A DNA stretch of 6,299 nt from Patescibacteria group bacterium. GTDB lineage: Bacteria; Patescibacteriota; Saccharimonadia; Saccharimonadales; CAIOMD01. The stretch is from contig JALOQO010000044.1 in the NCBI GenBank assembly GCA_025453305.1, forward strand, positions 1-6,299. The letters run 5' to 3'. Below the pieces are notes generated by a model that saw nothing but the letters and a program-made list of their open reading frames with translations, ran no database searches and had not been told where the DNA came from. Positions 1 through 5,751 of this stretch are shown one piece after another; within the stretch, counting starts at the first letter, position 1; the number at the start of each line of letters is the position of its first letter. A program made the translations under genes and the position numbers.

Positions 1-266
1 ATAATTATATGAATATTGGTTGTTTCTGGGGTGTTTCTTAAAATATCCAAAACATCAAATCCGCTAACCTTAGGCATCATCGCATCTAGCAGTATAAGAT
101 CAGGTTTGAACTCAATAGCCGCCGCTAAGGCGTCTTCTCCGTTAGGAACCCGGCGAACAGTAAAGCCTTCTGCATCTAGCCGTGTTTGATAGACACTCGC
201 TAGGCCTTCATCGTCTTCTACTAATAGTATTTTTTTACCCGTTGCGTCTGAATGTTGTAGATCCAT
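1..266 (-). CDS. Response regulator receiver domain protein (3' end beyond window)
   Basis: Reading the minus strand from the ATG at 264-266 gives 88 open codons before the window edge. The protein is a CheY-like receiver domain. After a hydrophilic extension of about 10 residues comes strand beta-1 with the acidic pocket (KKILLVEDDE, residues 11-20). The segment PDLILLDAMMPKVSGFDVL (55-73) then carries the expected phosphoacceptor Asp61 and the conserved MP-x-x-x-G turn. The conserved Thr/Ser and Lys of the receiver fold, and any output domain, lie outside the window, so I cannot say whether it binds DNA or is a stand-alone receiver. By family, it is phosphorylated on Asp by a sensor histidine kinase, which is not visible here. 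It lies 34 bp downstream of the S41 protease on the same strand with no visible terminator between, so co-transcription is likely. Confidence 0.93.
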   Translation of the reverse strand, partial: MDLQHSDATGKKILLVEDDEGLASVYQTRLDAEGFTVRRVPNGEDALAAAIEFKPDLILLDAMMPKVSGFDVLDILRNTPETTNIHII

Positions 267-272
267 CTTATA

Positions 273-277
273 CCCCT
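273..277 (-). promoter_or_regulatory. Shine-Dalgarno-like site of the response regulator gene
   Basis: On the minus strand AGGGG precedes the ATG at 266 by 6 nt. A G-rich site at this spacing supports the chosen start and fits translation from a polycistronic message that begins upstream of ctpA. Confidence 0.55.
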
Positions 278-300
278 ATTATTAGCTTAATATTTACATT

Positions 301-1515
301 TTATAGCTTTTGGTTTAATAATTCTATAGCTTTATCTTTTTGCGGATCGCGCTTATTGGCAAAATCTTCTTCTGTAAGCTCTACTTTGGTATCTGGTTCT
401 ATGCCGCTTTCGTCTATGTTTTTGCCATTGGGCGTAAACCACCGTGCAACCGTAACCTTAAGTAGGCCAAAATCATAAAATACCGTTTCTTGTACACTAC
501 CCTTGCCAAATGTAGTAACCCCCACCAAATTTGCTGCATTATTATCTTTAAGCGCTCCGGCGAGTATTTCACTAGCACTGGCGCTACCTTCGTTGATTAA
601 TATTGTAGTTGGAATACCAGCCAAAACACCAGTAGTACCAGCCTTAAAGCTTTGCACAATCTTGCCATCTCTCTTTTCTTCTACAATTACCTGGCCTTTA
701 TTAAGCCACTTTTCCGACACTTTAACGGCACCGTCCAAGAACCCACCAGGGTTGTTTCTAACATCAATAATTATGCCTTTTACCCCTTTTTGTTTAAATT
801 CCTCGGCCGCCTTATTGGTTAGCTCTACTGTGTCGTTTCCAAAATTATTTATTTTGATAACTCCAATTTTGCCGTTAGATTCGTAGCTGGTTTCTACACT
901 AGGGATATTAATGGTTTCTCGCACAATGTTAAATTCTAATAGTTCGCCGCCTCTGGCTACACCCAACTTTACGGTTGTGCCCTTTTCGCCGCGAATTCTC
1001 TCTACTGCCTCTGCGGTACTAATGCCTATTGCATCTTTGTCGTCTATTTTAATAATTGCATCTTTAGCCCTAAGCCCAGCCTTTTCGGCGGGTTTTCCGC
1101 TAAGCGGAGTTTCTATAATTACATATTCGCCATCTTTTGCTAGCTGTGCCCCAATGCCTTCAAAGGTGCCGTTTAACTGATCTTGAAACGCACTTGCTTC
1201 TTCTGAATCTAAAAAGGCGGTGTATTTATCACCTGCAGCCTCTACTAAGCCTCGTTTCATACCAATAATTAGTGCTTGATCATCTAGTTGGCCATCAAAT
1301 TTTTGCCTTAAATCGTTATAAACTTTGTCTACGGTAGAATAATCAAGCCGGTTTGGTAAATCTTTGTTGGCGTTTACGGCAATTCTGCTAAACGAAAATG
1401 CCCATGCGCCACTACCAAACTGTAAACCGGCAAAAAACACAAAAATAAAACTACCCGCCAATACAAAACCGGTAACAAAAGACTTCTTTTTAGACTTTTT
1501 TTGTATTGCTCCCAT
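301..1515 (-). CDS. ctpA: Membrane-anchored S41 family C-terminal processing protease (CtpA/CtpB-like)
   Basis: The 404-residue product has the order of a carboxyl-terminal processing protease. A short Lys-rich cytoplasmic N-terminus is followed by one membrane segment (about 14-36), an N-terminal helical region (about 55-110), a PDZ domain (about 117-200, with FEGIGAQL and the AEKAGLRAKDAI loop), and the S41 catalytic core. In the core, NEGSASASE places the nucleophile at Ser313, and FGKGSVQ gives the general base Lys338 and Gln342. The spacing of 25 and 29 residues matches the Ser-Lys-Gln triad known for Prc and CtpB. It should act outside the membrane, cutting or degrading exported proteins, with the PDZ domain gating activity. 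The start is the first Met before the Lys-rich stretch; a TATAAT box lies 11 bp upstream and there is no Shine-Dalgarno site. It is divergent from the FemAB gene and probably heads an operon with the response regulator. Its length is normal and the catalytic residues are intact. The substrate is unknown. Confidence 0.95.
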   Translation of the reverse strand: MGAIQKKSKKKSFVTGFVLAGSFIFVFFAGLQFGSGAWAFSFSRIAVNANKDLPNRLDYSTVDKVYNDLRQKFDGQLDDQALIIGMKRGLVEAAGDKYTAFLDSEEASAFQDQLNGTFEGIGAQLAKDGEYVIIETPLSGKPAEKAGLRAKDAIIKIDDKDAIGISTAEAVERIRGEKGTTVKLGVARGGELLEFNIVRETINIPSVETSYESNGKIGVIKINNFGNDTVELTNKAAEEFKQKGVKGIIIDVRNNPGGFLDGAVKVSEKWLNKGQVIVEEKRDGKIVQSFKAGTTGVLAGIPTTILINEGSASASEILAGALKDNNAANLVGVTTFGKGSVQETVFYDFGLLKVTVARWFTPNGKNIDESGIEPDTKVELTEEDFANKRDPQKDKAIELLNQKL

Positions 1516-1526
1516 AATTAGTATCT

Positions 1527-1532
1527 ATTATA
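1527..1532 (-). promoter_or_regulatory. Candidate -10 box for ctpA
   Basis: A perfect TATAAT on the minus strand lies 11 bp before the ctpA ATG. No good -35 hexamer is visible, and TG directly abuts the box rather than sitting one base away. Transcription starting about 7 bp downstream would leave a leader of roughly 5 nt. Confidence 0.5.
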
Positions 1533-1565
1533 CATTAATCTGATATCTAAATCTATAACTGGTTG

Positions 1566-1574
1566 TGCTATACT
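1566..1574 (+). promoter_or_regulatory. Extended -10 promoter of the FemAB gene
   Basis: TGCTATACT is a full extended -10 (TGn plus TATACT) ending 12 bp before the FemAB ATG. A recognisable -35 is absent, as is common for extended -10 promoters. The predicted start site, near 1581, leaves only about 6 nt of leader, and there is no Shine-Dalgarno site. Confidence 0.62.
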
Positions 1575-1586
1575 TTTTAATCAGTT

Positions 1587-2537
1587 ATGCCAGTAAAAAT
1601 TAATCGTCATATGCAGCAAAGCCCAGAGTGGACAGAGTTTAAAAAGTCTTTGGGTAAAACAATAATCAGCAACCATGGTTCTGGGTGGCTTTATAATGCC
1701 TATATAGAACGGGGAGATGGCCGATTTGGTAAATATTTTAAAAGACTATATTGCCCCTATGGCCCAGCCGCCACAAACAACAGCGCATTTAAAGAATCAT
1801 TAGACAGCCTAACTAGTTATGCAGTAAATCATGATATCGATTTTGTTCGAATAGAATTAACCAGCAACCAAGACTTTGCAAATATCGCAAAAACAAACGG
1901 TTTTAGCAAAGCTAGCCGTTTGTCTCAACCCGATTTAACTCTTAATATAGACCTTTCTCAAGAAACAGACTCAATATTAGGAGCAATGTCAAAAACCAAT
2001 CAATACCTGTGGCGAAAAGCTCCAGATAACAATTTGAGTTTTAAAATATCTTATATGCCGTCTGCTTTAGATCCTATAGGTGTTATGATAACCCAAACCG
2101 CCCAAAGAGCCAGCGCGATTTTTCATCCGCTCGAATACTACAAAACCTTGCTAAAAGTGCTTGGGCCATCAAAAACCGCTGGTGTTGCCTATGCTTATCA
2201 TAACAACGAAGTTGTTGTGGGTGCGATATTTTTTGATGATAAGCAAGAGTCTACAAGATATTATCTGTACGGATATTCAAAAGATTCGGCTCGCAAACTA
2301 AGTGCAAATTCGCCCCTGTTAACCTATTTAATACTAGACGCAAAGTCTAATGGGCTTAAAACATTTGATATGTTTGGCGTATCGCCCGCCGATCAGCCTA
2401 ATCACCGCTGGGCTGGATTTAGCAAATTTAAACGATCTTTTGGTGGCTACGAGCTAGCTTACGGCGGAACATGGGAAAAACCAATTAAACAAGTTCGCTA
2501 TAGTGCCTTAAAATTTGCTCGTAAAATTTCTAAATAG
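1587..2537 (+). CDS. FemAB-family peptidyltransferase (cell-wall cross-bridge formation)
   Basis: The 316-residue protein has the FemA/FemB/FemX fold signature. Its second half contains FDMFGVSPADQPNHRWAGFS followed by KFKRSFGGYELAYGGTWEKP (about 260-299), the diagnostic C-terminal stretch of the family. A central PDLTLNIDLSQ with a following helix ending in YLWRKA (about 115-145) matches the start of the second GNAT-like domain. The family moves amino acids from aminoacyl-tRNA onto the lysine (or equivalent) side chain of lipid II or its precursors, at the cytoplasmic membrane face. There is no signal peptide or membrane helix, and no long coiled-coil arm as in staphylococcal FemA, so it resembles the compact FemX-type enzymes. 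The gene is divergent from ctpA, and its stop codon abuts the stop of the convergent CHAP hydrolase gene with no intervening base. The amino acid added and the acceptor cannot be read from sequence. Confidence 0.9.
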   Translation: MPVKINRHMQQSPEWTEFKKSLGKTIISNHGSGWLYNAYIERGDGRFGKYFKRLYCPYGPAATNNSAFKESLDSLTSYAVNHDIDFVRIELTSNQDFANIAKTNGFSKASRLSQPDLTLNIDLSQETDSILGAMSKTNQYLWRKAPDNNLSFKISYMPSALDPIGVMITQTAQRASAIFHPLEYYKTLLKVLGPSKTAGVAYAYHNNEVVVGAIFFDDKQESTRYYLYGYSKDSARKLSANSPLLTYLILDAKSNGLKTFDMFGVSPADQPNHRWAGFSKFKRSFGGYELAYGGTWEKPIKQVRYSALKFARKISK

Positions 2538-3701
2538 TTATTCACCAAAATAGACAAACTTGGATACCGATGCCGTGCTTATAATTCGCTGTGTGTATGT
2601 ACCGTCAAATCTTAAATTGTATTCGCTTATTCTAATACTTGAACCGCCATTTAACACCTCTTCTACATAGGCTACATGGCCAAAATAGCCAATCTTAAAA
2701 GATGCTGCTGCGCCAACCTTGGGTGTATAGCCCGTAGCTATCCCCTTAGCGGCAGCTCTTTCACCCCATTGGCCACCATGGCCCAAATATCTAACCTCGT
2801 TGGGGAAACCGATCATTGCTATACGCCACGCCACATAAGAAGTACAGTTTCTAATATAGTATGTCCAGGGATCTATTACACTTCCGCCACTGTTCCAAAC
2901 CAAATCAGGACACACACCGTTCACTTGGCCGGTGCCCATGCAAACCGCCCCGGCATAAGGGTAACCACCGCTACCACCGCCACTAACAAATGTACTACGG
3001 CGGGCTATCTCTGCCATTATAGACCGCTGTTCTTCTATTAGCTTTTTGTTCATTTCGCGGTAGTTGGCCTCTTTTCCTTGGGTATCGGCTAATATTTGCG
3101 CCCTCTCTGCCCTGGCCGATGCTAATTGAGATTTTTGAGCTTGTTGCTGGGCTAGCAATGCTTTTTGTTCTTCTTGCTGGGTTTGAATTTGCTGTTTTAG
3201 AGCTATAACCTTTTCGGTAGATTCTTGAATACCGGCTTTTAATCTTTCTAAATAAGTTTGTTCGTTAAAATATTCGGTAAAACTTTCGCTACCAACCAAT
3301 AATTCTACCGTAGAAGCCCCGCCCTTTTTATATAAAGTAATGATACTTGCTTTTAAGAGCTCTTTTTGCCTGTCTAGTTCTGCTTGGGCTTCTTTGAGCT
3401 TTACATCTAGCTCGGCAAGCCTAACATTTGTTAGCTCTATTTGGGTATTCATATTAGAAATATCTATATCTAGTTCGCCAATTTTGCGCTTTAGAGCATC
3501 GGCCTCTGACGCTAGTGCATTAGCTTGCTGATTGTTTTCTTTTATTTTTGATTCTAGTTCACGAGTTCGCTGTTGGAGTTCGGCGGTAGTTTGAGCATTG
3601 GCATTAGTATTTGTGTATGCAACAACAGAAGAAGCAGCAAACATTACTGCCGCTGCGATGATAAATATTTTTTTGGTGTTTTTGTTAATACTGCGCAGCA
3701 T
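2538..3701 (-). CDS. Secreted coiled-coil and CHAP-domain peptidoglycan hydrolase, PcsB-like
   Basis: Starting at the ATG at 3699-3701, the product is 387 residues. It has a signal peptide (basic MLRSINKNTKK, hydrophobic core about 12-29, likely cleavage after the ANA at about 34-36) and long coiled coils (about 38-125 and 150-235). Between them lies a helical hairpin segment (TVELLVGSESFTEYFNEQTY, about 131-150) typical of CwlO/PcsB-type hydrolases. A Gly/Ser linker (240-246) leads to a C-terminal CHAP domain with catalytic Cys286 (RNCTSYVAW), His342 (GHVAYVEEV) and probable third residue Glu360 (ISEYN). Cys254 and Cys264 could form a disulfide. CHAP enzymes cut peptidoglycan as amidases or endopeptidases. 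Size, order and catalytic positions resemble pneumococcal PcsB, which FtsEX activates; ftsEX lies just upstream on the same strand. An in-frame TTG at 3734 would add 11 residues but lies inside the promoter, so I reject it. There is no Shine-Dalgarno site. The exact bond cleaved is unknown. Confidence 0.93.
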   Translation of the reverse strand: MLRSINKNTKKIFIIAAAVMFAASSVVAYTNTNANAQTTAELQQRTRELESKIKENNQQANALASEADALKRKIGELDIDISNMNTQIELTNVRLAELDVKLKEAQAELDRQKELLKASIITLYKKGGASTVELLVGSESFTEYFNEQTYLERLKAGIQESTEKVIALKQQIQTQQEEQKALLAQQQAQKSQLASARAERAQILADTQGKEANYREMNKKLIEEQRSIMAEIARRSTFVSGGGSGGYPYAGAVCMGTGQVNGVCPDLVWNSGGSVIDPWTYYIRNCTSYVAWRIAMIGFPNEVRYLGHGGQWGERAAAKGIATGYTPKVGAAASFKIGYFGHVAYVEEVLNGGSSIRISEYNLRFDGTYTQRIISTASVSKFVYFGE

Positions 3702-3712
3702 ATTACATATAC

Positions 3713-3742
3713 ATTGTAACACCTTAGTGGCCAAAAAGTCAA
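3713..3742 (-). promoter_or_regulatory. Promoter of the PcsB-like hydrolase gene
   Basis: On the minus strand TTGACT (3737-3742) is separated by 18 bp from TACAAT (3713-3718), with TG one base before the -10, so it has both a -35 and an extended -10. The -10 ends 11 bp before the ATG at 3701, which predicts a leader of about 5 nt or less. This is the best-formed promoter in the window and indicates that the hydrolase can be transcribed independently of ftsEX. Confidence 0.72.
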
Positions 3743-3758
3743 TATGCTTAACCTTATT

Positions 3759-3828
3759 TTAGGGTGAAGGGTTTAGGGTGTAGAGTTTAGAGTGAAGGGT
3801 TTGGGGACTGGGAACTGGGTAATGGGAA
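3759..3828 (+). repeat. Degenerate 7-bp tandem repeat array 1 (ten units, G-rich strand plus)
   Basis: Ten consecutive heptamers can be laid out without a gap, beginning TTAGGGT, GAAGGGT, TTAGGGT, GTAGAGT, TTAGAGT and becoming TTGGGGA, CTGGGAA, CTGGGTA and ATGGGAA toward the right. The shared pattern is roughly YTRGRNN. The array is non-coding, between the hydrolase promoter and the end of ftsX. It resembles, in unit length and style, the short tandemly repeated repetitive heptamers known from cyanobacteria; that comparison is from memory. Confidence 0.8.
3797..3826 (+). other. Putative G-quadruplex motif
   Basis: Five runs of three or four G (3797-3799, 3803-3806, 3810-3812, 3817-3819, 3824-3826) are separated by loops of 3, 3, 4 and 4 nt, satisfying the usual G3+N1-7 rule. 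The G-rich strand is plus, which is the template strand for ftsEX read-through and is upstream of the hydrolase promoter. Confidence 0.5.
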
Positions 3829-3877
3829 TATACTACTAAACCCAATTTATTATTTTCCCAATAGTCAATTTCCTTAT

Positions 3878-3947
3878 TATCCAATATCTAATATCTAACA
3901 TCTAACATCCAGCATCTAGCATCCAATATCTAACATCTATCATCTAA
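3878..3947 (-). repeat. Degenerate 7-bp tandem repeat array 2 (ten units, G-rich strand minus)
   Basis: Read on the minus strand, ten gap-free heptamers follow the consensus TTAGATG, with variants such as ATAGATG, TTGGATG, CTAGATG, CTGGATG and TTAGATA. The unit fits the same loose YTRGRNN pattern as array 1 but in inverted orientation. The array starts 7 bp after the ftsX stop codon, so it lies in the 3' untranslated part of the ftsEX message. Confidence 0.85.
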
Positions 3948-3954
3948 ATAAGAA

Positions 3955-4893
3955 TTACCAGTGTCGTATTTTTAAATACCTACTTAGTGCCAGTGTACTA
4001 GATATTACACCCACCAACACACCTAACGATATCGCCCCCGCATACATTATTACCACATTAGTCGTATCTGTAAAAAAGCTGTAACTAGCAGTTAGTTCCG
4101 CTTGGGTAGATAGTTTTTGGCCCAAAGTTTTAATACTGCCATAAACCAATGATGCGGATATAATCCCTGCCAAAAATCCATAAAACCCAGATTCTACCAA
4201 AAACGGACCCCTAATATAGCCTGGAGTTGCGCCAAGTAATTTTTGGGTTCGAATTTCGTCTGCCCTGGTAAAAATGGCCATTCTAATTGTATTAAAAATG
4301 ATTAGCATACTAACACCCGCAAAAACACTGGCCGCTATAATACTGGCTCTGGTAATAAACTTTTGTATAGAAACCGCTCCATCTAAAGTCTTTTTAACCT
4401 CTGTTTTACCCAAACTTACACTTTCGACGATTTCTTTGTGCCTTTCTTGTTTGGCGATATTGCCAACTTCTTCTAGTTTAGATAAATCACTCACGCCAAC
4501 CTCTATAGAAGACGGCAACACCCCACCACCAATTAACGCCAAACCCTCTAGTAAGGCTGCTTCGTCAGATTGTGATTCGGTAAATATTTTTTGCGCCTGC
4601 TCTTTGCTAATATATTTTACATCTTTAACATATTTATTAGTTACGAATTCGTTTAGTAGGTCTTTCTTTTGTTGTTCGGTATAGTCTTTATTAAGATAAA
4701 CAGCTACTCTTAAATTGGTAGAATACTCGGCAATTGCGTTCCTGGTAGCAACATTAAGCACAACGGCAAGTAGTACAATTACCAGCGCCACTACCATAAC
4801 AGCAGTAGCAGCTATCGATAGCCAAGAGTTTCTGAAAAAGTTCTTTATACCGGCTACAAATATTCGTCTTAGGGTTATAAAATAATGCATCAT
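3955..4893 (-). CDS. ftsX: Cell division ABC transporter permease FtsX
   Basis: The 312-residue membrane protein has the FtsX topology. A cytoplasmic N-terminus (LRRIFVAGIKNFFRNSWLS) is followed by TM1 (about 25-49), a large extracytoplasmic loop (about 50-182), TM2 (about 183-205), TM3 (about 232-255), a second, smaller outer loop, and TM4 (about 280-303). The cytoplasmic stretch after TM2, ADEIRTQKLLGATPGYIRGPFLVE (about 211-234), is the family signature that couples to FtsE. FtsX forms a heterotetramer with FtsE at the division site; in studied bacteria its large loop binds and activates a periplasmic or extracellular peptidoglycan hydrolase rather than transporting a substrate. The start overlaps the ftsE stop by 4 bp (ATGA), and an AAGGGGG site precedes it by 8 nt. 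A second ATG immediately follows the first, so the start could be one codon later. Confidence 0.97.
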   Translation of the reverse strand: MMHYFITLRRIFVAGIKNFFRNSWLSIAATAVMVVALVIVLLAVVLNVATRNAIAEYSTNLRVAVYLNKDYTEQQKKDLLNEFVTNKYVKDVKYISKEQAQKIFTESQSDEAALLEGLALIGGGVLPSSIEVGVSDLSKLEEVGNIAKQERHKEIVESVSLGKTEVKKTLDGAVSIQKFITRASIIAASVFAGVSMLIIFNTIRMAIFTRADEIRTQKLLGATPGYIRGPFLVESGFYGFLAGIISASLVYGSIKTLGQKLSTQAELTASYSFFTDTTNVVIMYAGAISLGVLVGVISSTLALSRYLKIRHW

Positions 4894-5576
4894 CTTTTAA
4901 GCCCCCTTACACCACTGGCTTTATCACTAACCACTACGCCGTCATCTATGGTTATAACTCGCCTGTTTAATTTCTGCACAATATCTTGATTATGAGTTGT
5001 TAAAAGCACGGTTGTTCCATAGCGGTTAATTCGCTCTAAAACTTCTATAACATCCCAGGCATGTTTGGGGTCTAGGTTGCCGGTTGGCTCATCGGCAATC
5101 AGTATTCGTGGTTGCCGGGCTATGGCTCTGGCAATAGCTACCCGTTGCCGTTCGCCACCAGATAGTTCATCTGGGTAGCTATTAGCCTTATTACTTAAAC
5201 CTACAATATCTAGCACCTTTGGTACGGTATGGCGAATTTCTTTGTTACCCATACCAACAATTTCTAGTGCATAGGCGACATTTTCGAACACCTTTTTGTT
5301 GGGCAATAATTTAAAATCCTGAAACACCACGCCAATTTTGCGCCTAAGCATTGGTATTTTACGATCTTTTAATTTGTCGTAGTCTATATTGCCAACAATA
5401 ATTTTACCACTGGTTGGCTTTTCTTCTCTGGTTAAAAGTTTTAACAAGGTAGATTTGCCGGCGCCACTCTGCCCCACAATAATTACAAATTCTTTTGGTT
5501 CTATATGCAAAGACACACCCTTTAAGGCTACACCTTTTTTGTTATAACTTTTTGTTACCCTATCAAGTAAAATCAT
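4890..5576 (-). CDS. ftsE: Cell division ATP-binding protein FtsE
   Basis: The 228-residue ABC ATPase carries all expected motifs: an A-loop aromatic (Tyr11), Walker A GQSGAGKST (35-43), Q-loop Gln86 in VFQDFKLL, signature LSGGERQ (138-144), Walker B ILIADEP with catalytic Glu163, D-loop GNLDP, and H-loop His195. The FQDFKLL segment and the length are typical of FtsE. It hydrolyses ATP on the cytoplasmic side and transmits the conformational change through FtsX to regulate septal wall hydrolysis. It is first in an ftsE-ftsX operon with a 4-bp overlap. The start ATG is 8 bp from a TGTTATAAT extended -10, so the message would be essentially leaderless. The promoter and first 11 codons are repeated exactly in a 49-bp tandem duplication just upstream. 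Confidence 0.97.
   Translation of the reverse strand: MILLDRVTKSYNKKGVALKGVSLHIEPKEFVIIVGQSGAGKSTLLKLLTREEKPTSGKIIVGNIDYDKLKDRKIPMLRRKIGVVFQDFKLLPNKKVFENVAYALEIVGMGNKEIRHTVPKVLDIVGLSNKANSYPDELSGGERQRVAIARAIARQPRILIADEPTGNLDPKHAWDVIEVLERINRYGTTVLLTTHNQDIVQKLNRRVITIDDGVVVSDKASGVRGLKR
4902..4908 (-). promoter_or_regulatory. Shine-Dalgarno site of ftsX
   Basis: AAGGGGG on the minus strand lies inside the last codons of ftsE, 8 nt before the ftsX ATG at 4893. It is a near match to the AAGGAGG consensus and supports that start over downstream alternatives. Confidence 0.65.
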
Positions 5577-5577
5577 C

Positions 5578-5625
5578 TTAAACTATTATAACATAACTTT
5601 TTGTTACCCTATCAAGTAAAATCAT
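5578..5625 (-). other. 15-codon upstream reading frame: duplicated 5' fragment of ftsE
   Basis: The outer repeat copy creates a minus-strand frame encoding MILLDRVTKSYVIIV. Its first 11 residues equal the FtsE N-terminus, and it ends in TAA one base before the ftsE ATG. It has its own copy of the extended -10 box 8 bp upstream. It could be translated as a leaderless minicistron, or simply be a by-product of the duplication. No function is implied. Confidence 0.35.
5585..5593 (-). promoter_or_regulatory. Inner extended -10 promoter of ftsE
   Basis: TGTTATAAT on the minus strand is a perfect extended -10, ending 8 bp before the ftsE ATG. A TTGATA hexamer occurs upstream at 5610-5615 with a long 19-bp spacer. 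Transcription from here would begin about 2 nt before the start codon. Confidence 0.62.
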
Positions 5626-5633
5626 CTTAAACT

Positions 5634-5642
5634 ATTATAACA
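5634..5642 (-). promoter_or_regulatory. Outer, duplicated extended -10 box
   Basis: This is the second copy of TGTTATAAT, 49 bp upstream of the inner box. It has lost the original upstream sequence of the inner copy; the nearest -35-like element, TTGAAA at 5654-5659, is only about 14 bp away. It may be the ancestral promoter now driving the minicistron and ftsE. Confidence 0.45.
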
Positions 5643-5655
5643 TAATGATTATGTT
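5639..5655. promoter_or_regulatory. 17-bp perfect palindrome, candidate operator
   Basis: AACATAAT-G-ATTATGTT is perfectly symmetric (8-bp arms, one central base) and overlaps the edge of the outer ftsE -10 box. It occurs once in the window. An operator role is inferred from position only; AT-rich DNA yields palindromes fairly easily. Confidence 0.35.
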
Positions 5656-5751
5656 TCAACTTTCTAGATGCTCAAATAAATTAAAGTGCTATTACTTATT
5701 GAAACATTATTAAATTAATTAATTAATAATTTGTATTTTAGTTGTTTTTAT

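Larger units (their letters stand above)
5544..5645. repeat. Perfect 49-bp tandem duplication over the ftsE start
   Basis: Bases 5544-5592 and 5593-5641 are identical (49 of 49), and the match runs 4 more bases (ATAA) to 5645, giving about 2.1 copies. Each copy contains the TGTTATAAT box, the ftsE ATG and the first 11 codons. ATAA microhomology at the ends is compatible with slippage or a recent duplication. An assembly artefact is the main alternative. Confidence 0.95.

Noticed and set aside
267..300. Terminator between ctpA and the response regulator
   Set aside because: The 34-bp gap has no GC stem or U-tract hairpin; it looks like an operon spacer with a ribosome site.
503..1180. Two plus-strand frames antisense to ctpA
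   Set aside because: Ser/Pro/Leu-rich products are typical complements of a real gene; the S41 protease motifs on the other strand are decisive.
2676..3041. 121-codon plus-strand frame opposite the CHAP domain
   Set aside because: It is antisense to residues encoding the catalytic domain; its His/Cys/Thr-rich product has no recognisable features.
3759..3800. Telomere-like TTAGGGT/GGGTTTA repeats
   Set aside because: The units are degenerate, internal and only some match; there is no hairpin end or other sign of a linear replicon terminus.
3759..3947. Possible CRISPR array
   Set aside because: The period is 7 bp with no spacer-sized unique segments, so it is a simple tandem repeat.
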